Shown here one piece after another: positions 13,756 to 24,101 of a stretch of DNA of 56,385 bases. Source of the DNA: Acephala macrosclerotiorum. Its lineage: Eukaryota > Ascomycota > Leotiomycetes > Helotiales > Mollisiaceae. Every line of letters begins with the position of its first letter. Within the stretch, counting starts at the first letter, position 1. The stretch is taken from assembly GCA_014904845.1 (NCBI GenBank), contig MU119523.1, forward strand, positions 1-56,385, written 5' to 3'. The notes beneath the pieces were generated by a model. That model was not told the origin of the DNA. It worked only from the letters and a program-made list of their open reading frames with translations, and did no database searches. The position numbers and the translations under genes are program-made.

Positions 13756-14329
13756 GGTGCGAGATATAGTTCAATTCCTCGTCTAACCCATCCCGAAGCT
13801 GGCCGAAACCTTGGACGTTGTCAATCTCGAGGGAGATCAGTCGTAAAGGTGCCCGAACGACCGCACGAAAGAAAGCATATGGAATTCTGCCACCAATCTT
13901 GGCCGATATTGCGGTTGGAAACAGAGCCAGAGGTATGCTTGGGTGCTGTTCTCGATTGAAGGAGCGGATGTCGAGTGTCTTGATTCGTTTCGGGGGTTGA
14001 AACCCCTAGTCAACCCCCCAAGTGCGACACGCACACTGGTACATCCAGGTCAGAGCAAGAACCAAAAGGCCAAGTGTCGGCTTCTGGACATGGTACTTAC
14101 GAATATGGGGACAAAAGTCCGTGCGTTCAGGGCATTTTCCTCACCAAAAAAAAGGTCGAAAATCAAAATCTCTTTCGTCATTTCAAAAGTCCCGATAAAC
14201 TACTTACAATAATTGTTTATAATTAAAGGACTGCATAAATAATTGATAAAAGTGTTTTAATGAATTGAGAAATTCTCGATTTAATAAAAATTAAAAAAGT
14301 TCCAAATTCCTTATAGGGTATAATTGTTA

Positions 14330-15594
14330 CGAGCCTACGGACATAAGTCCGTGTTTTTAGGGCCTCAGGCATTAAGAACATCAATTTGAGGTATAATGGC
14401 AGAATTTAATTAGGAGTAGACTACTCATGGCGCTCCATTAGTACTTGGACCCAATGCTCCTGCTTTAGAACCAGCTCATTAATCTATTTCTGGGGTATTC
14501 TGTCCCATTCTTCCAAAACTATAGCTTCCATTTCTGCCGTAGTAGTCGGCTGCTTTCGGCGGCGGTAAAGAGCCTGTTTAATTCTTCTTCAGCACTTCTT
14601 AATGGGGTTCATATCAGAGCTTGTAGAAAGGTGCGGCATTAATATAATTCTATGAGCTGTGCGCCATCTAGTACAACAGTTCAGTTTGGACTTGTGGCCA
14701 TGAGCTGAGTTCCCATCTTCTATAAATAATGGCTCAGCAGAGAACTGAAATTGGTGAGTTATTGTCGCAAAAGCTTTCAAAATGCTTTGAATGTGAAGTT
14801 CTAAGAGCTGAGCGAGGTAATCCTTTTGTATGAAAGCTTCTGTCTTGCCAAATCTATGAAAAAAGACTAGAGAACTCTTATATCCATATCCTATTGCTCT
14901 TCAGGCATTGACAAGTGTAGTATGGCCGCGGTGAAACTGGTACTGAATGCAAGTAGAGTAGCATCTCTCTCCCGCTTTTCTAGTCACTCTTTGCTTCACA
15001 CTCCTTTCTTCTACTAAGAATGTAACCTCGTCTGACCATAGAACCTTTAGCCACTCTGCCGTCCAGAATATGTGTGCCATTGCCCAAAGAAACCTGGCAA
15101 TAACCTGGGCCCTGGTGAAGTAGAGCTTTTGGCATGCTATACAGCGGAAATAGCTCCTCTGTTTGAGCCTCCTTTCCAGCGTCTTGACAAAGCATTCTAG
15201 CTGCAACTCGGCGTGTAGAAAAGTATAGTCAAGGACTCGGTGCTCTCATGATTCAGAGGCATATTCGATTATATCGTCGACTTGACGATCGTTCAAGAGG
15301 TGAAGTCTTCTAGTCCGATTAATCCGAAAGCGTTCAAGGGTCTCGTACGTCAGAATCTTATTAATTGTCGATCTCTCTAGCTTATATTCAGTCATAATAA
15401 GCTCAACTGGTATCTTTGCAAAGCCATACAATCGACGTATTCTTTTCTTGTCTTTAGTGAGGATTTCTTCGCCCTTTTGGTGCTGAAAATCGAATTTTGG
15501 AGTTGCTGGAGGCATAGTGGGGTAATTTAGTGAATTTAGTGAGTGCGAGTCGCTAAAAACACCCTAAAAGCACGGACTTATGTCCGTAGGCTCG
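14330..15594 (-). mobile_element. Tc1/mariner-type transposon, 1265 bp
   Basis: The inverted ends read CGAGCCTACGGACATAAGTC, followed by CGTG and a degenerate TTT-AGGGC. The flanks are TTA at 14327-14329 and 15595-15597; the usual TA target rule of the superfamily is contained in TTA, although the ends align best with a 3-bp duplication. The size is typical of a Tc1-like element and one transposase frame fills it on the minus strand. It sits inside the outer MITE-like element. Confidence 0.9.
14406..15515 (-). pseudogene. Tc1/mariner transposase with in-frame stops
   Basis: One 370-codon minus frame from 15515 to 14406 reads through as a Tc1-like transposase. It has an N-terminal helix-turn-helix region (KTDKKR-like start, then TEYKLERSTINKIL), a first catalytic block WLKVLWSDEVTF, the RKAGERC motif, and the later block FIEDGNSAHGHKS followed by degenerate HLSTSSDMNPIKKC in place of HPSPDLNPIE. 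The frame is broken by TGA at 15246, 14901 and 14589 and by two TAG codons nearer the end (around 14486 and 14424). Most sit where Trp is expected from context. No frameshift is needed, so the decay is by point mutation only. DDE chemistry needs three acidic residues; the enzyme cannot be made here. Confidence 0.85.
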
Positions 15595-15960
15595 TTAGCG
15601 AAATGCCCTGAACGCACGGACTTTTGTCCCCATGTTCGTTACGAAGTCCTCCCGCCGCCGTTGGAGATTCCCCACCCGAGAATCTTCTACCTTTCTGAGA
15701 GGGTTGTTGCCACGAACCATGCTTCTGGTATATAGAGAGGAAGAGACCTTCGTTGTTGTGACAGCTGAGGTCAACATGGTAGTAGAGGATGGATGAACCG
15801 CGCACATGCATGGTCCTAGAAGTTCGAACTGCAACATGTTAGCCAAAGTTTTAACAAGGTCTGGATTATTCGAGACTACCCAACCGTGCAAGATCTCCGG
15901 GATCACATTGTCGCATAATCTCTTGCTGCAATTCGCAAGCAAGAAGACCGAAGCATGTAA

Positions 15961-16739
15961 AAGACATGAGTTATAGGACATTGGAACAAGAGCGCACAAC
16001 AGACTTTGCGAAGAAGGAAGGACCAACGTCTCGAAATTTACTGCCGATCCTACCGAAATACTGGATTATAAGAAGGGGCGATGCTGACCTGTCTCGCCCT
16101 AGGTTTCTTTGCTGACTTTTCGGTATCACTCAACAGCTCAGCCTCCAACGGCTCGCTCTAGACTACATGGCAGCCGCGACTAAATGAGACCCTGAGTTTC
16201 CATCAACAGTATCCTGGCGAATACATCGCCAATAGCTTCGGCGATGACTCTCTAAGGAATGGGGCACACAAGGTTCCGGCTGACATCGGCGAACTTCGTA
16301 GGTTAGCAACGCGCCGTATAGAGCCACACGTGACCAGCTCAGCCGAACAACCAGAGGAAGTTCTGTTTGCCAAGCCGCAATCTGAGTGTCCTGAACATGC
16401 ATAAACGATTACTGCAGGTCGCGAGGATCTTCAAGCGAAGCAGATTTTGCTTTAGCGTCGTGGTCGAGGACCAGTTCTGCAGTGGATGGCCTGTCCTTAT
16501 CTAACAATTGCTTCCTGCTACCACGAACGCCAAGTCGCGCTCGCTGTATTGCTGCGAGCTTCGTTGGGCTAATAACCTTCTTTGACTCTTTTCATCTTCT
16601 CCTCTAGATATTCTCGTTATTCGCTTTCCCTTTCTTCCACATCACAACGCCTCACAATAGGGACTTGCCGTTTCTTAAATCCAGTCCATTATCAACGCTC
16701 TCTCTTCTGACCATCTCCCAATAAAAACGGCTTAGAACT
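15961..16739. other. Region without a confident gene
   Basis: Normal composition, a minus-strand frame at 16402-16163 (79 codons) and others, but no recognisable domain. It probably contains the 5' end of the F-box-like gene and the decayed 3' part of the helicase-type remnant. Confidence 0.35.
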
Positions 16740-17345
16740 CGGCTTCCTTGCCGCCTAGAATCGCAACTTCTTCCAAAACAGCAAAACTAACCACAAATAA
16801 TATACCACTAACTCGCCAACTTTTGGTGGCAAATACCGGTGGATCCTCTTATTGTTTCCGCTGCTTCGATACCCTTTATAGTGTTGGGCCACGAATGCCG
16901 CCAAACCTTCCTCGATGAAAATATTCCTGACGCCACCATACGCAGTGTTCTTCCACCGCATGCCCAACAACTCCGGTGCTCTGTTTGGCTATCCTCCACA
17001 TAAATGCATCAAAACCCATAACAATTCTTGAAACCGCTCGGCGTGACGCTGGTACGCCGCTACAGCTTCCCTCTTCAACGTGCCGGCATCCATAAACTGC
17101 TCTTTAACTACTCCTCTTTATACATCTGCTCGCACAACCACCGTTGCTTGCACACGGCAAATTAATTCCGCTCACCATCCAAAAATGAACACTCCACTTT
17201 GGTTTCGGACGGCTAGTCCACCATCATATCCCAATGGATCAGGGAAACCTACTTCAAATCCATTTCTTGATCTGCACTCATCCTCACTATTATCAACTTC
17301 TCAAACAACTCTTCTCTGGCTTCCCCAATCAAATTATAAATCATA

Positions 17346-18283
17346 AGGCGACACTTTTAACCTTACGAGCCTGGTTTCAAAAGTCTGTGCTTTTCAGGGC
17401 TTCTCGCTAACAAATAAACGCTGAAGCAAAATGTCGAGTTTTGAACTAAAATACAAAATACTTTAAGTAACTTGAATAAATATACTTTGACTTCTTTTGA
17501 ATATAGAACTACAAGCTAAAAGAAGTCACATTTGTAGTTATTCTAAAATCTTTAAGTAATAGCACCGATTTTGACGTTCCTCGCGAAAAAGTAAGTCTAA
17601 AAACAGCCTGAAAAGCACAGACTTTTGAAACCAGGCTCGTTAGGCCATTCTCTGCTTTAGGCTACTTTTTACACCAAAAACGCCGATTTTAGACTTTTAT
17701 TATTTTTACGAATAATTAATGAAAATAAAAAGTATTTAATAAATAATATATTTTAAGTTTAAAATACAATCGTAAAATTTCGTTTTTTTTAATTAAATCT
17801 CGAAACTCTTAAAAAAAGTTTATATAATTTATATATACTTTTAAATTTTCAATTTTTTTTAAATAATTTTCGTAATTATTATTATATTTATATTTTTTAT
17901 ATTAATATACTATCGATCGAGTAATATTTAAAAGTTTTTATTAATAATAATAAAAATCAAATTAATTAGTAATTTTTTGTAAAACTTTTTAATTCGAACT
18001 TTTATTTAATAAATTAAATTTTTTATTAAAAAAAATTTATTAGCGAATATTATAAAAAGTTTAAAATTAATATATATTTTTTCTAAGTTTAATTAAAAAA
18101 TATTACGTAATTTAAATTTAAAGAAAATTCTAAAAAATTTTAGTTTTTATATAAAAAATACAATTTTTTAATTTTAAGTATTTATAATAATTATTCGTAA
18201 AAATAATAAAGTTTAAAAATCGGTGTTTTTGGTATAAATAGTGGCCTAAAGCAGGGGGTGGCCCAAGGTCAGAGATGTCGCCT
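17346..18283. mobile_element. TA-flanked AT-rich element with long inverted repeats
   Basis: Flanked by TA at 17344-17345 and 18284-18285. The ends begin AGGCGACA, continue with an ACCTTRGGCCA block, then CTGCTTTAGGC, and stay recognisably inverted for over 100 bp (ACCAAAAAC followed by an AT-rich GATTTT..ATTATTTTTACG section). It has no coding frame. A 274-bp MITE is inserted in its left inverted repeat; without that, its length is about 660 bp. The TA duplication points to a Tc1/mariner-mobilised MITE. Confidence 0.85.
17366..17639. mobile_element. 274-bp MITE, same TIR family as the 14.1-15.6 kb elements
   Basis: Left end CGAGCCTGGTTTCAAAAGTC, right end its complement, followed by TGTGCTTTTCAGGGC; flanks TTA at 17363-17365 and 17640-17642. 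The terminal pattern CGA..aaGTC-GTGCtTTcAGGGC is shared with the outer and inner elements at 14100-15638. It interrupts the left inverted repeat of the TA-flanked element and is therefore younger. Confidence 0.88.
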
Positions 18284-18715
18284 TACTCCGAAACTGGTCC
18301 ATGCTAGACCGGATCTTGGAATACAAAACATTTCCAATCTACTGGATCTTTCCTTCCGCGGTAGTAGATTGTATGGAGGAAATAAGCGGTTTTGATCAAC
18401 AATTATGAATAAGCCAGCTTAAGAATGCAAGATTTCTTATAAAGAGCAATTGAAAGTGGATGAACAAAATATGATTTCTCTAAAACTTAACTCGTACTTG
18501 AACACTGGCGTTTCCCCCAATACAAGAACTCCTCTAGCTGAGTAGAGAACTACACAAACAAAGACAAGAAAGACAGTTTATAAAGCAAAAACATAAAAGA
18601 CTGCGATCTATCAAAATCCAAAAGAAATCCTAACATCCCACACACGCGTTCTCGACTGAGGGCCCTGATCGTGCCCAGAGCTAGCAACCGAAGAGCCCAA
18701 ATTTGTCGTCGCTCT

Positions 18716-19585
18716 TTAGCACAGAAGTGGAATATCAATCAAGCTGCAGAGGTCACCAAACAAACTAAAGCTTCTCTTGTTCACGATGGTGGCAGGCGTG
18801 CTAAGGGCAACCGACCCATCCAGCTCCTTGCCAACACAAAAGTTCTGGCTTGCTGCAGCGTCTGCTCCATCGGGATAAAGACAGATTGCGACAGTTGGTA
18901 CAGGGCCGCCGTCCTCTTGTGCCTCAACAGATCGGACGGCATTGGCGCTAGAACCGATAGAGGCCTTGAAGGTATCCAACACCATGCCTGCGACGAGAGA
19001 CGACGGGACGGTGGATTGAGGAGCAATCACCTCCATGACGGCTCCGTTCAGTGTAGTCTTCAGGCCAGTAAATACCGTATCATGATTGCTGTTGTCGAAG
19101 GCCGTGTTGGTCGTTGCGAGGAGGGAGTCCAAGAGGCTAGATACCTGGGCCGTAGTCAAGGCGGGGAGAGGCTGGCCGGAGGCAGCTGGCATTGCAACCA
19201 CCGAGACACGGCCGACGGAGAAGCAGGGAGTCTCCTGGAAGCACCAGCCTGCGGCGCTGAACTTGTCGTTTTGCTTCGGCCCAAGGAGAGTACTAGCCAC
19301 ATTTGAGTAGGTCTGGTACTTGCTAAGGAAGGCTTTGGCGTCGGCAGTGAGGTTAGCTGGCTGATGAGCCAGCTCGGAGAGGTTCGGGCCGGAGACCGTC
19401 AGAGGAATGGCCTGAACAGCAGGACCAGTAGCCTTTGGGACAACGGTAGGGATGAAGGTGGGATGAGCAAGCACCAGAGGCGCAATTGCGAGGAGGGTGG
19501 CGGCGGGGTACTAGGAGTAAGAATCAGATTTGTAATAAAAGAGGAATCCAATTCAAGTTCAAACGTGACTTACTGTGAACTGCAT
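18716..19585 (-). CDS. Secreted protein of unknown function, 268 aa
   Basis: Two exons: 19585-19574 (four codons, MQFT) and 19510-18716, with a 63-bp GTAAGT..CCTAG intron; the joined length is 269 codons including stop. The short first exon completes a clear signal peptide, MQFTYPAATLLAIAPLVLA, with likely cleavage before HPTF. The mature protein is rich in Ala, Ser and Thr, with cysteines near WCFQETPCF and a C-terminal Cys pair (LCSLIDIPLLC), so it is probably extracellular or cell-wall located. I do not recognise a catalytic motif. A start inside the second exon would lose the signal peptide, which is why the two-exon model is preferred. Confidence 0.75.
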
Positions 19586-20159
19586 AATGTCTTGGATTTC
19601 CGGAAGGGGTTTGTAATGAAATTTGCTGCTTGATACTCGAGTTGTTGCTACAAAGTGATAAAATCTTTATATGCGATGTGAATGAGATATTGAGACGGAA
19701 GAGGTTCAATGAGCAGAAGAGGTTTGTTTCTTGAGAGTGCTAATGATGATGTGAAGGTTTTTGAAAAGCAGGTAGAGGGGGAAGATAGCAGATTTATACA
19801 TCCATGATTCTTGTGTTTCCCCAGCGAGAGTAGCTTTTCATCTCAAAATCGACCCAACAATATTCCTTCGAGTCATCACGATCTCGTCTTGAAACCCAAT
19901 TGTGTTCCTTCGAGCCATCCAAGGCGATCTGATTAGCAAGGCTGGTTATACCAACTCGGAACATCGCCATTTCTCTTCACCCAAAACGCCTTTTACATCC
20001 CAACATTTGGGAAAGACTGCCTCGTGAGCGCGTAATTATGTTGGCCGTAATATTGATTTCACGCAGATACTGCTTCCCAGACGCCGAGGGGCTGCGACTT
20101 AGTCGTCGAGTCCACAGAGCTCCAATTTCTCCGTATGGTCTACTCGGGCGCTAATTGTA

Positions 20160-20612
20160 AGAGCTGGGGCCACCAAACACGGCCCACCCCCCCATTTTAC
20201 ACCAAAAGTTACACTTTTTATAACTTAATAACTCGCCATATTCTTAATAAAATTTTATAAAATTGAAGAATTGAATTAAGATTTATTTAAATTTAATTAT
20301 ATTAAAAATTCTAAAATTAATATCTTAAATTGCAAGTTTTATATATAAGTAAAGTGGGAAATATTAAAATTTTCATAAATTTATATGTAAATTAAGCGAT
20401 TTTACTCTTCTTTCATAATTAACTACATATAACTTTTGCATTTTACATTTAATTTAATTTCTGAATAGTACAAAAGATGTATTTAGTAAAGATTAAGAAT
20501 ATAAGAAGTTTTTATTAACTTAAATTAACGCGTTGTAGAGATATAAATAAACGCAAAAGGAGTGTTTTAGTGTAAAATGGTGGGGTGGGCCGTGTTTGGT
20601 GGCCCCAGCTCT
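20160..20612. mobile_element. 453-bp MITE with about 47-bp inverted repeats and TA duplication
   Basis: The left end AGAGCTGGGGCCACCAAACA continues through CGGCCCACCCC to ATTTTACAC; the right end is its near-perfect complement. The flanks are TA at 20158-20159 and 20613-20614. The interior is AT-rich with no frame. Its TIRs are little mutated compared with other elements here, so the insertion is probably recent. Confidence 0.9.
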
Positions 20613-21163
20613 TACACAATCGAGGTCTTCTTACCAACATACAACAAAAAGTAGCTAGGCCTGATTAAAGGCCTTTTCCAAGCCTACCTTAATTCAAAGC
20701 AGTTTCTAAACCGTTGCCGCGGCGCTAGGCCGGCGCTTGGCGGCTGCAACCCATAATAAGTGCACGACGTCGTCAAAAATGAGAGCAAGGCGCGATGACT
20801 CCGAAACGAGGCATTATTTTTTCCCTAGGGAATTTGCCGCATTGTACCCGGCCGGAAATCCCATACCAAACCGCAGACCCGTCCAAGGAGGCCCACGCAA
20901 CTACAAACCAACACGGCACAACATCATCCTTCACGGACATCCATGTAGGCCCTACGCCTTGCAACTTTCCCCTCGATTTCTCTTCCATCTTTCTTAACTC
21001 TACCACCTATACTTTACAACCAGACAGAGTGTATACGTTCCTACTACATTACCATTCCCAACCACTTCTAGTCACTCTCCAAATACGATCATGGCCCCTA
21101 CCCAGCAAAGTATTGCCCTATCAATTCTCCTCCTTTATCAGCTCGACTAACTAAGGAGCAGAT

Positions 21164-22235
21164 ATGCCGCGCAATAGCTCACTGTATAGCTATTCGCCAT
21201 CAGCTAGAGCCGCTGCCATCGCCGCTATCATAATGTGCATTGTATTCCTGTTCCTCCTTGTGCGGACTATCAAAACGAGAGCTTGGGTTTCCCTAGTAAT
21301 GATCTTTGCGGCTGCTAGTAAGTTCGGAATATTATTTAATTATACGGTTGGATCTCACATATCTAGTGAATGGATTCGGTCTCGTGTGCAGGGTGTACTC
21401 GATCACGAACCCTAACAATATTATGGCTACCGTGATTAGTTATATGACAATCATGTGAGTATCCGGTTCAATCACATACAAATATCATTATATTTGCTAA
21501 CTTGTTGGAACTGCAGACTGGCACCTTCTTTCGCTGCCGCAGCGTGCTACATTGCGTTCAAAAGACTGGTCTACTTTGTTACTCCACCGCCATCGCTACA
21601 CCAACGCGCTCTATGGGTTCCACCACACTATATTACGAGGATATTTGTGGGCTTTGACACTAGCGCCTTCCTCATACAGTTTTTTGGCTTGGTCGTCCTT
21701 GCTGGAGCGGCTACCGGCAACAAATCACCTCCGGAAATAGCAACCGCCGTGGAAAACGGTGAGCGTATCTTAAAGCTCGGCCTCATTGTTCAATTATTGT
21801 GTTTTGGAATCTTTGCTGTCATTGGGTTGAGGTTTATAATTGTGAGTAGAGATTGGCACGTACAAAATGGGACAGAGTGGCGCCCCTTAGCTTGGGCGAT
21901 CAATACGTGTGCAACCATTATCATGGTAAACCCTTTTCTAGTTTCCCTTTTCCTTCATTCCCTGGCTAACTTGTAAGCTTCGAGCAATCTATCGTGTTAT
22001 TGAATTCTCGGGCGCGGCGGTTGGTGGGTATATCGCGGCTCACGAATGGACCTACTGGGTATTTGACGCGTATCCTATGATGAGTAAGCATCTAGTTACT
22101 TGGTATAGCAAAGCATGGTTAACATATTATATAGTCGTTTTTACTCTGGCGTATTTCGTTCATCCAGGACAATACCTGCCCCAAGAATTCCTGAAACTAC
22201 GTTATAAAGGAGTTAAATTAAATGAAGAGTTGTAA
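21164..22235 (+). CDS. RTA1-like membrane protein, 285 aa
   Basis: Five exons: 21164-21317, 21367-21454, 21517-21925, 21978-22083 and 22135-22235; total 286 codons including stop. The joins restore RTA1-family landmarks: an LYSYSPSARAA N-terminus, a first membrane pair, then NGFGLVCRVYSITNP, ILAPSFAAAACYIAFKR, the FDTSAFLIQFFG segment, and RAIYRVIEFSG before the last helices and a YFVHPGQYLP tail. Seven membrane spans are expected. Family members are linked to lipid translocation, sphingoid-base export and resistance to 7-aminocholesterol; a substrate here cannot be read from sequence. Splice sites are standard (GTAAGT/TCTAG, GTGAGT/TGCAG, GTAAAC/GTAAG, GTAAGC/ATATAG). The start is the ATG just before the conserved N-terminus. 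Confidence 0.85.
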
Positions 22236-22660
22236 GGGTATTTGCGTAGGTAGATGGAGCAATTATAAATGATCTCTCCAAATTGTATTTAGTCTTTTGA
22301 GCTTTCTAACTTTCTTTTTCCCTTTGAAAACAATTTAAGTTTTGAATTTTTAAACTTTGATCGAACTTTATTATAATGAAAATTTTTTTACTTTCAAGGC
22401 AATGTTTAATTTGCTTGGCAAACTTCAATACAAAGAAGTTTGTTTAATTTAAATAATTTAATAAAATATTTTTATTCAAAGATAAAAAGGTTTACGAGAA
22501 TTTGGATTAAATTTTCGCGTTTTACTCCTCGGAATAACAACTCCGAAACGATTAAAAAAAAAACACCCCGTCAAAATCCGAATATACGATTCCAATAATT
22601 GACTCAATAGAATACTTTAATTAATGCTTCCAGTTGGCAATTCCAATACCCAACTCTCTT
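22236..22660. other. AT-rich intergenic stretch
   Basis: The 3' flank of the RTA1-like gene. It contains moderately AT-rich sequence with several A/T runs and no frame or repeat that I can identify. Confidence 0.5.
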
Positions 22661-23015
22661 CTAAACCGTAGATCCCGGCAATAAACGAAACAACTGCGCC
22701 TGGGTAGACCGGGAGACCGCAACACAAGGCATACTACGAGAGCAAGTCCAACAGAGATTTCCAACAGAAGATTCTAACAACGATTTCCAAAATATACGAA
22801 GCTTTTACAGTGCCGCGGATCCTGGCGATTGACGAAACCACGACGCTTGCTTGGGCCGGCGGCGGCAATACAAGGCGTTCAAAGAGAGCAAACCCAAGAA
22901 AGGATTCCAACATATCATTCCCTTGGAGTGTTATAGATCCTAGCGGCTACTAAAACGATTGCGCCCGTATGGGCCGCCGGCGGCAAAACCAAGCATAGAC
23001 CCAAGAATCCAAAGT
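22661..23015. repeat. Three degenerate tandem copies of a 118-147 bp unit
   Basis: Units begin at 22671 (gatcccggcaataaacgaaa), 22818 (gatcctggcgattgacgaaa) and 22936 (gatcctagcggctactaaaa). Each continues with a g-cgcctg/ttgggc-type block followed by ggcggcaa/cgcaacacaaggc and a gagagcaa/aagaatcc tail. The copies are diverged and differ in length. They lie directly upstream of the secreted-protein gene at 23152 and may act in its promoter, or may be an old expansion. Confidence 0.65.
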
Positions 23016-23151
23016 ATTTACTTAACTCTTAGCACTTAGATTCACATTTAATTATCGCCCTTGATTCTATTCAACATTTGCTCCCAGCTTTATCACCCCT
23101 CGTTGGCAAACCAGCTCTCAATTTTATTTTCGTCATTCAAAGTCCTCCAAA

Positions 23152-24101
23152 ATGCGTTTCGACAAAGCAAAAGCCGGCTTAGCCTTGGCTCTTGGAATTG
23201 CTTTTACTACTAAAGCTCTTCCATTTCTGGAAAACAATAAAATCCAGCTCAGCACTACAAGTAAGAATCATTTAGCGTCTGTAAAATCTGTGTTTTAATC
23301 CTTTTAGGCTTGATAGCAAGTTCTCAGACGACCTCATATGCGCAGCTCCTTAACACGACAGTCCCTACGAAGGAGAAGCACGTCAAGAGAGCATCAACTC
23401 CACCACAAACAGGGGGCTCCGATACCAATGCGGGTGCACCTTTTGCTCTCCAAACCCCAGGAGACCTAGACAGCACCGACGTAGACAACTTCCAGAATTT
23501 TGTTCAGGCAACATTCCCAGACACTGAAAATTGGATCTTCTATTCCGGAGACGATTACACCGATGTACAAACCAATGCGTTCATGGCAGCGGTCTCACAT
23601 ACTCCTGGCTACAACCCTACCAGCGTTGGGCAAGTTTTTCCCGTGCCTCAGGTTGAGAAAGAGCTGGTCAGGGAGATGACCCAGGGAAATGAATGGAAAC
23701 CATGGGCTTTCATATCCTACAGATATGCCATGGCAGCTAAGGGTACTGCACACGTTTTCTTGCCCGAGGGGAGAGATCTCTTGCACCCGTACCAAACCGA
23801 GACCCTAGGGGCAACACGGATCTCGAATTGGGAACGTTACGAACTCCCTTTTCTCACTCGTGACGGAGGTGCCGTCAACAGAATCTTGCGCTATGACTCA
23901 GGAGGCAACTTGGAAATAGCAACTATAGTCTGGCAACGAGGGGACCCAGAAATAGGTGGCCAGCTAGGTGTCCCGTGGGATTTTGTGACACCACCTTGGC
24001 AAGGAATCCCCGATGCTGCTCCAGGAGCCGAACCCGACCTCACTGGCTCCTCGCCTTCTCTTTGGAATCTGCTTTGTTGTATGGGGTCATGTTGTTTCTA
24101 G
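23152..24101 (+). CDS. Secreted protein of unknown function, 300 aa
   Basis: Two exons, 23152-23260 and 23308-24101, with a 47-bp intron (GTAAGA..TTTTAG); 301 codons including stop. The first exon gives a signal-peptide-like N-terminus (basic MRFDKAKAG, then LALALGIAFTT, cleavage probably near ALP). A Lys-Arg at about residue 64 (KHVKRAST) could be a Kex2-type processing site after a short propeptide. The mature region contains WIFYSGDDYTD, AFISYRYAMAAKGTAH and RISNWERYELPFLTRDGG, suggesting a compact globular domain, and the protein ends in a Cys cluster, LLCCMGSCCF. I do not recognise the family. Effector-like or extracellular enzyme roles are both possible. Confidence 0.75.

Larger units (their letters stand above)
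14100..15638. mobile_element. MITE-like element (about 270 bp) carrying a Tc1/mariner insertion
   Basis: The left end reads CGAATATGGGGACAAAAGTC and the right end is the complement of CGAACATGGGGACAAAAGTC; both continue into CCGTGCGTTCAGGGC. The flanks are TTA on both sides (14097-14099, 15639-15641). Without the inner 1265-bp element and its duplication the outer element is about 271 bp, nearly the size of the related element at 17366-17639. Its TIR shares the gtccgtgc-tt-agggc core with the inner transposon, so it is probably mobilised by the same transposase. Confidence 0.85.
9441..15960 (-). pseudogene. F-box-like protein gene broken by several transposons
   Basis: Host pieces on the minus strand at about 15960-15642, 14096-13764, 13206-13086 and 10088-9441 belong to one gene. 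The first holds the pattern LYYHVDLSCHNNEG, which I know from the segment following fungal F-boxes. The next gives a leucine-rich stretch around KTLDIRSFNREQHPS. Across the 2997-bp hAT insertion the frame reads without interruption from CTSLRH into LIIRTVGQEDAAD once one 8-bp duplication is removed. Across the 549-bp element the frame is also open (NYISH into LASILG), but between the two a frame change is still needed, so the gene was damaged in other ways too. F-box proteins are substrate adaptors of SCF ubiquitin ligases. The F-box motif itself is not clear here, so the family call is inference. Confidence 0.55.
16740..18420 (-). pseudogene. Telomere-linked helicase-type gene remnant, split by a transposon
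   Basis: On the minus strand a recognisable series of blocks appears: TTAEGKIQ-stop-IGN, SSMDQFRSMIYNLIG, EAREELFEKL, KREAVAAYQRHAERFQELL, then PNRAPELLGMRWKNTAYGGV and IHRYLPPKVGELVVYYLWLV. I know this series from the region ahead of the helicase domain in fungal RecQ-like telomere-linked helicase proteins. The helicase domain itself is not in the window. Stops interrupt the frame, e.g. TAG at 18339 (Trp expected) and TAG at 16989 (Gln expected). The element at 17346-18283 sits between SSMDQFRS and MIYNLIG; removing it with one TA restores the frame. Family assignment is from memory of the motif order. Confidence 0.6.

Noticed and set aside
20795..21154. A 119-codon frame upstream of the RTA1-like gene
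   Set aside because: No domain or splice link to the RTA1 frame; more likely leader and promoter sequence.
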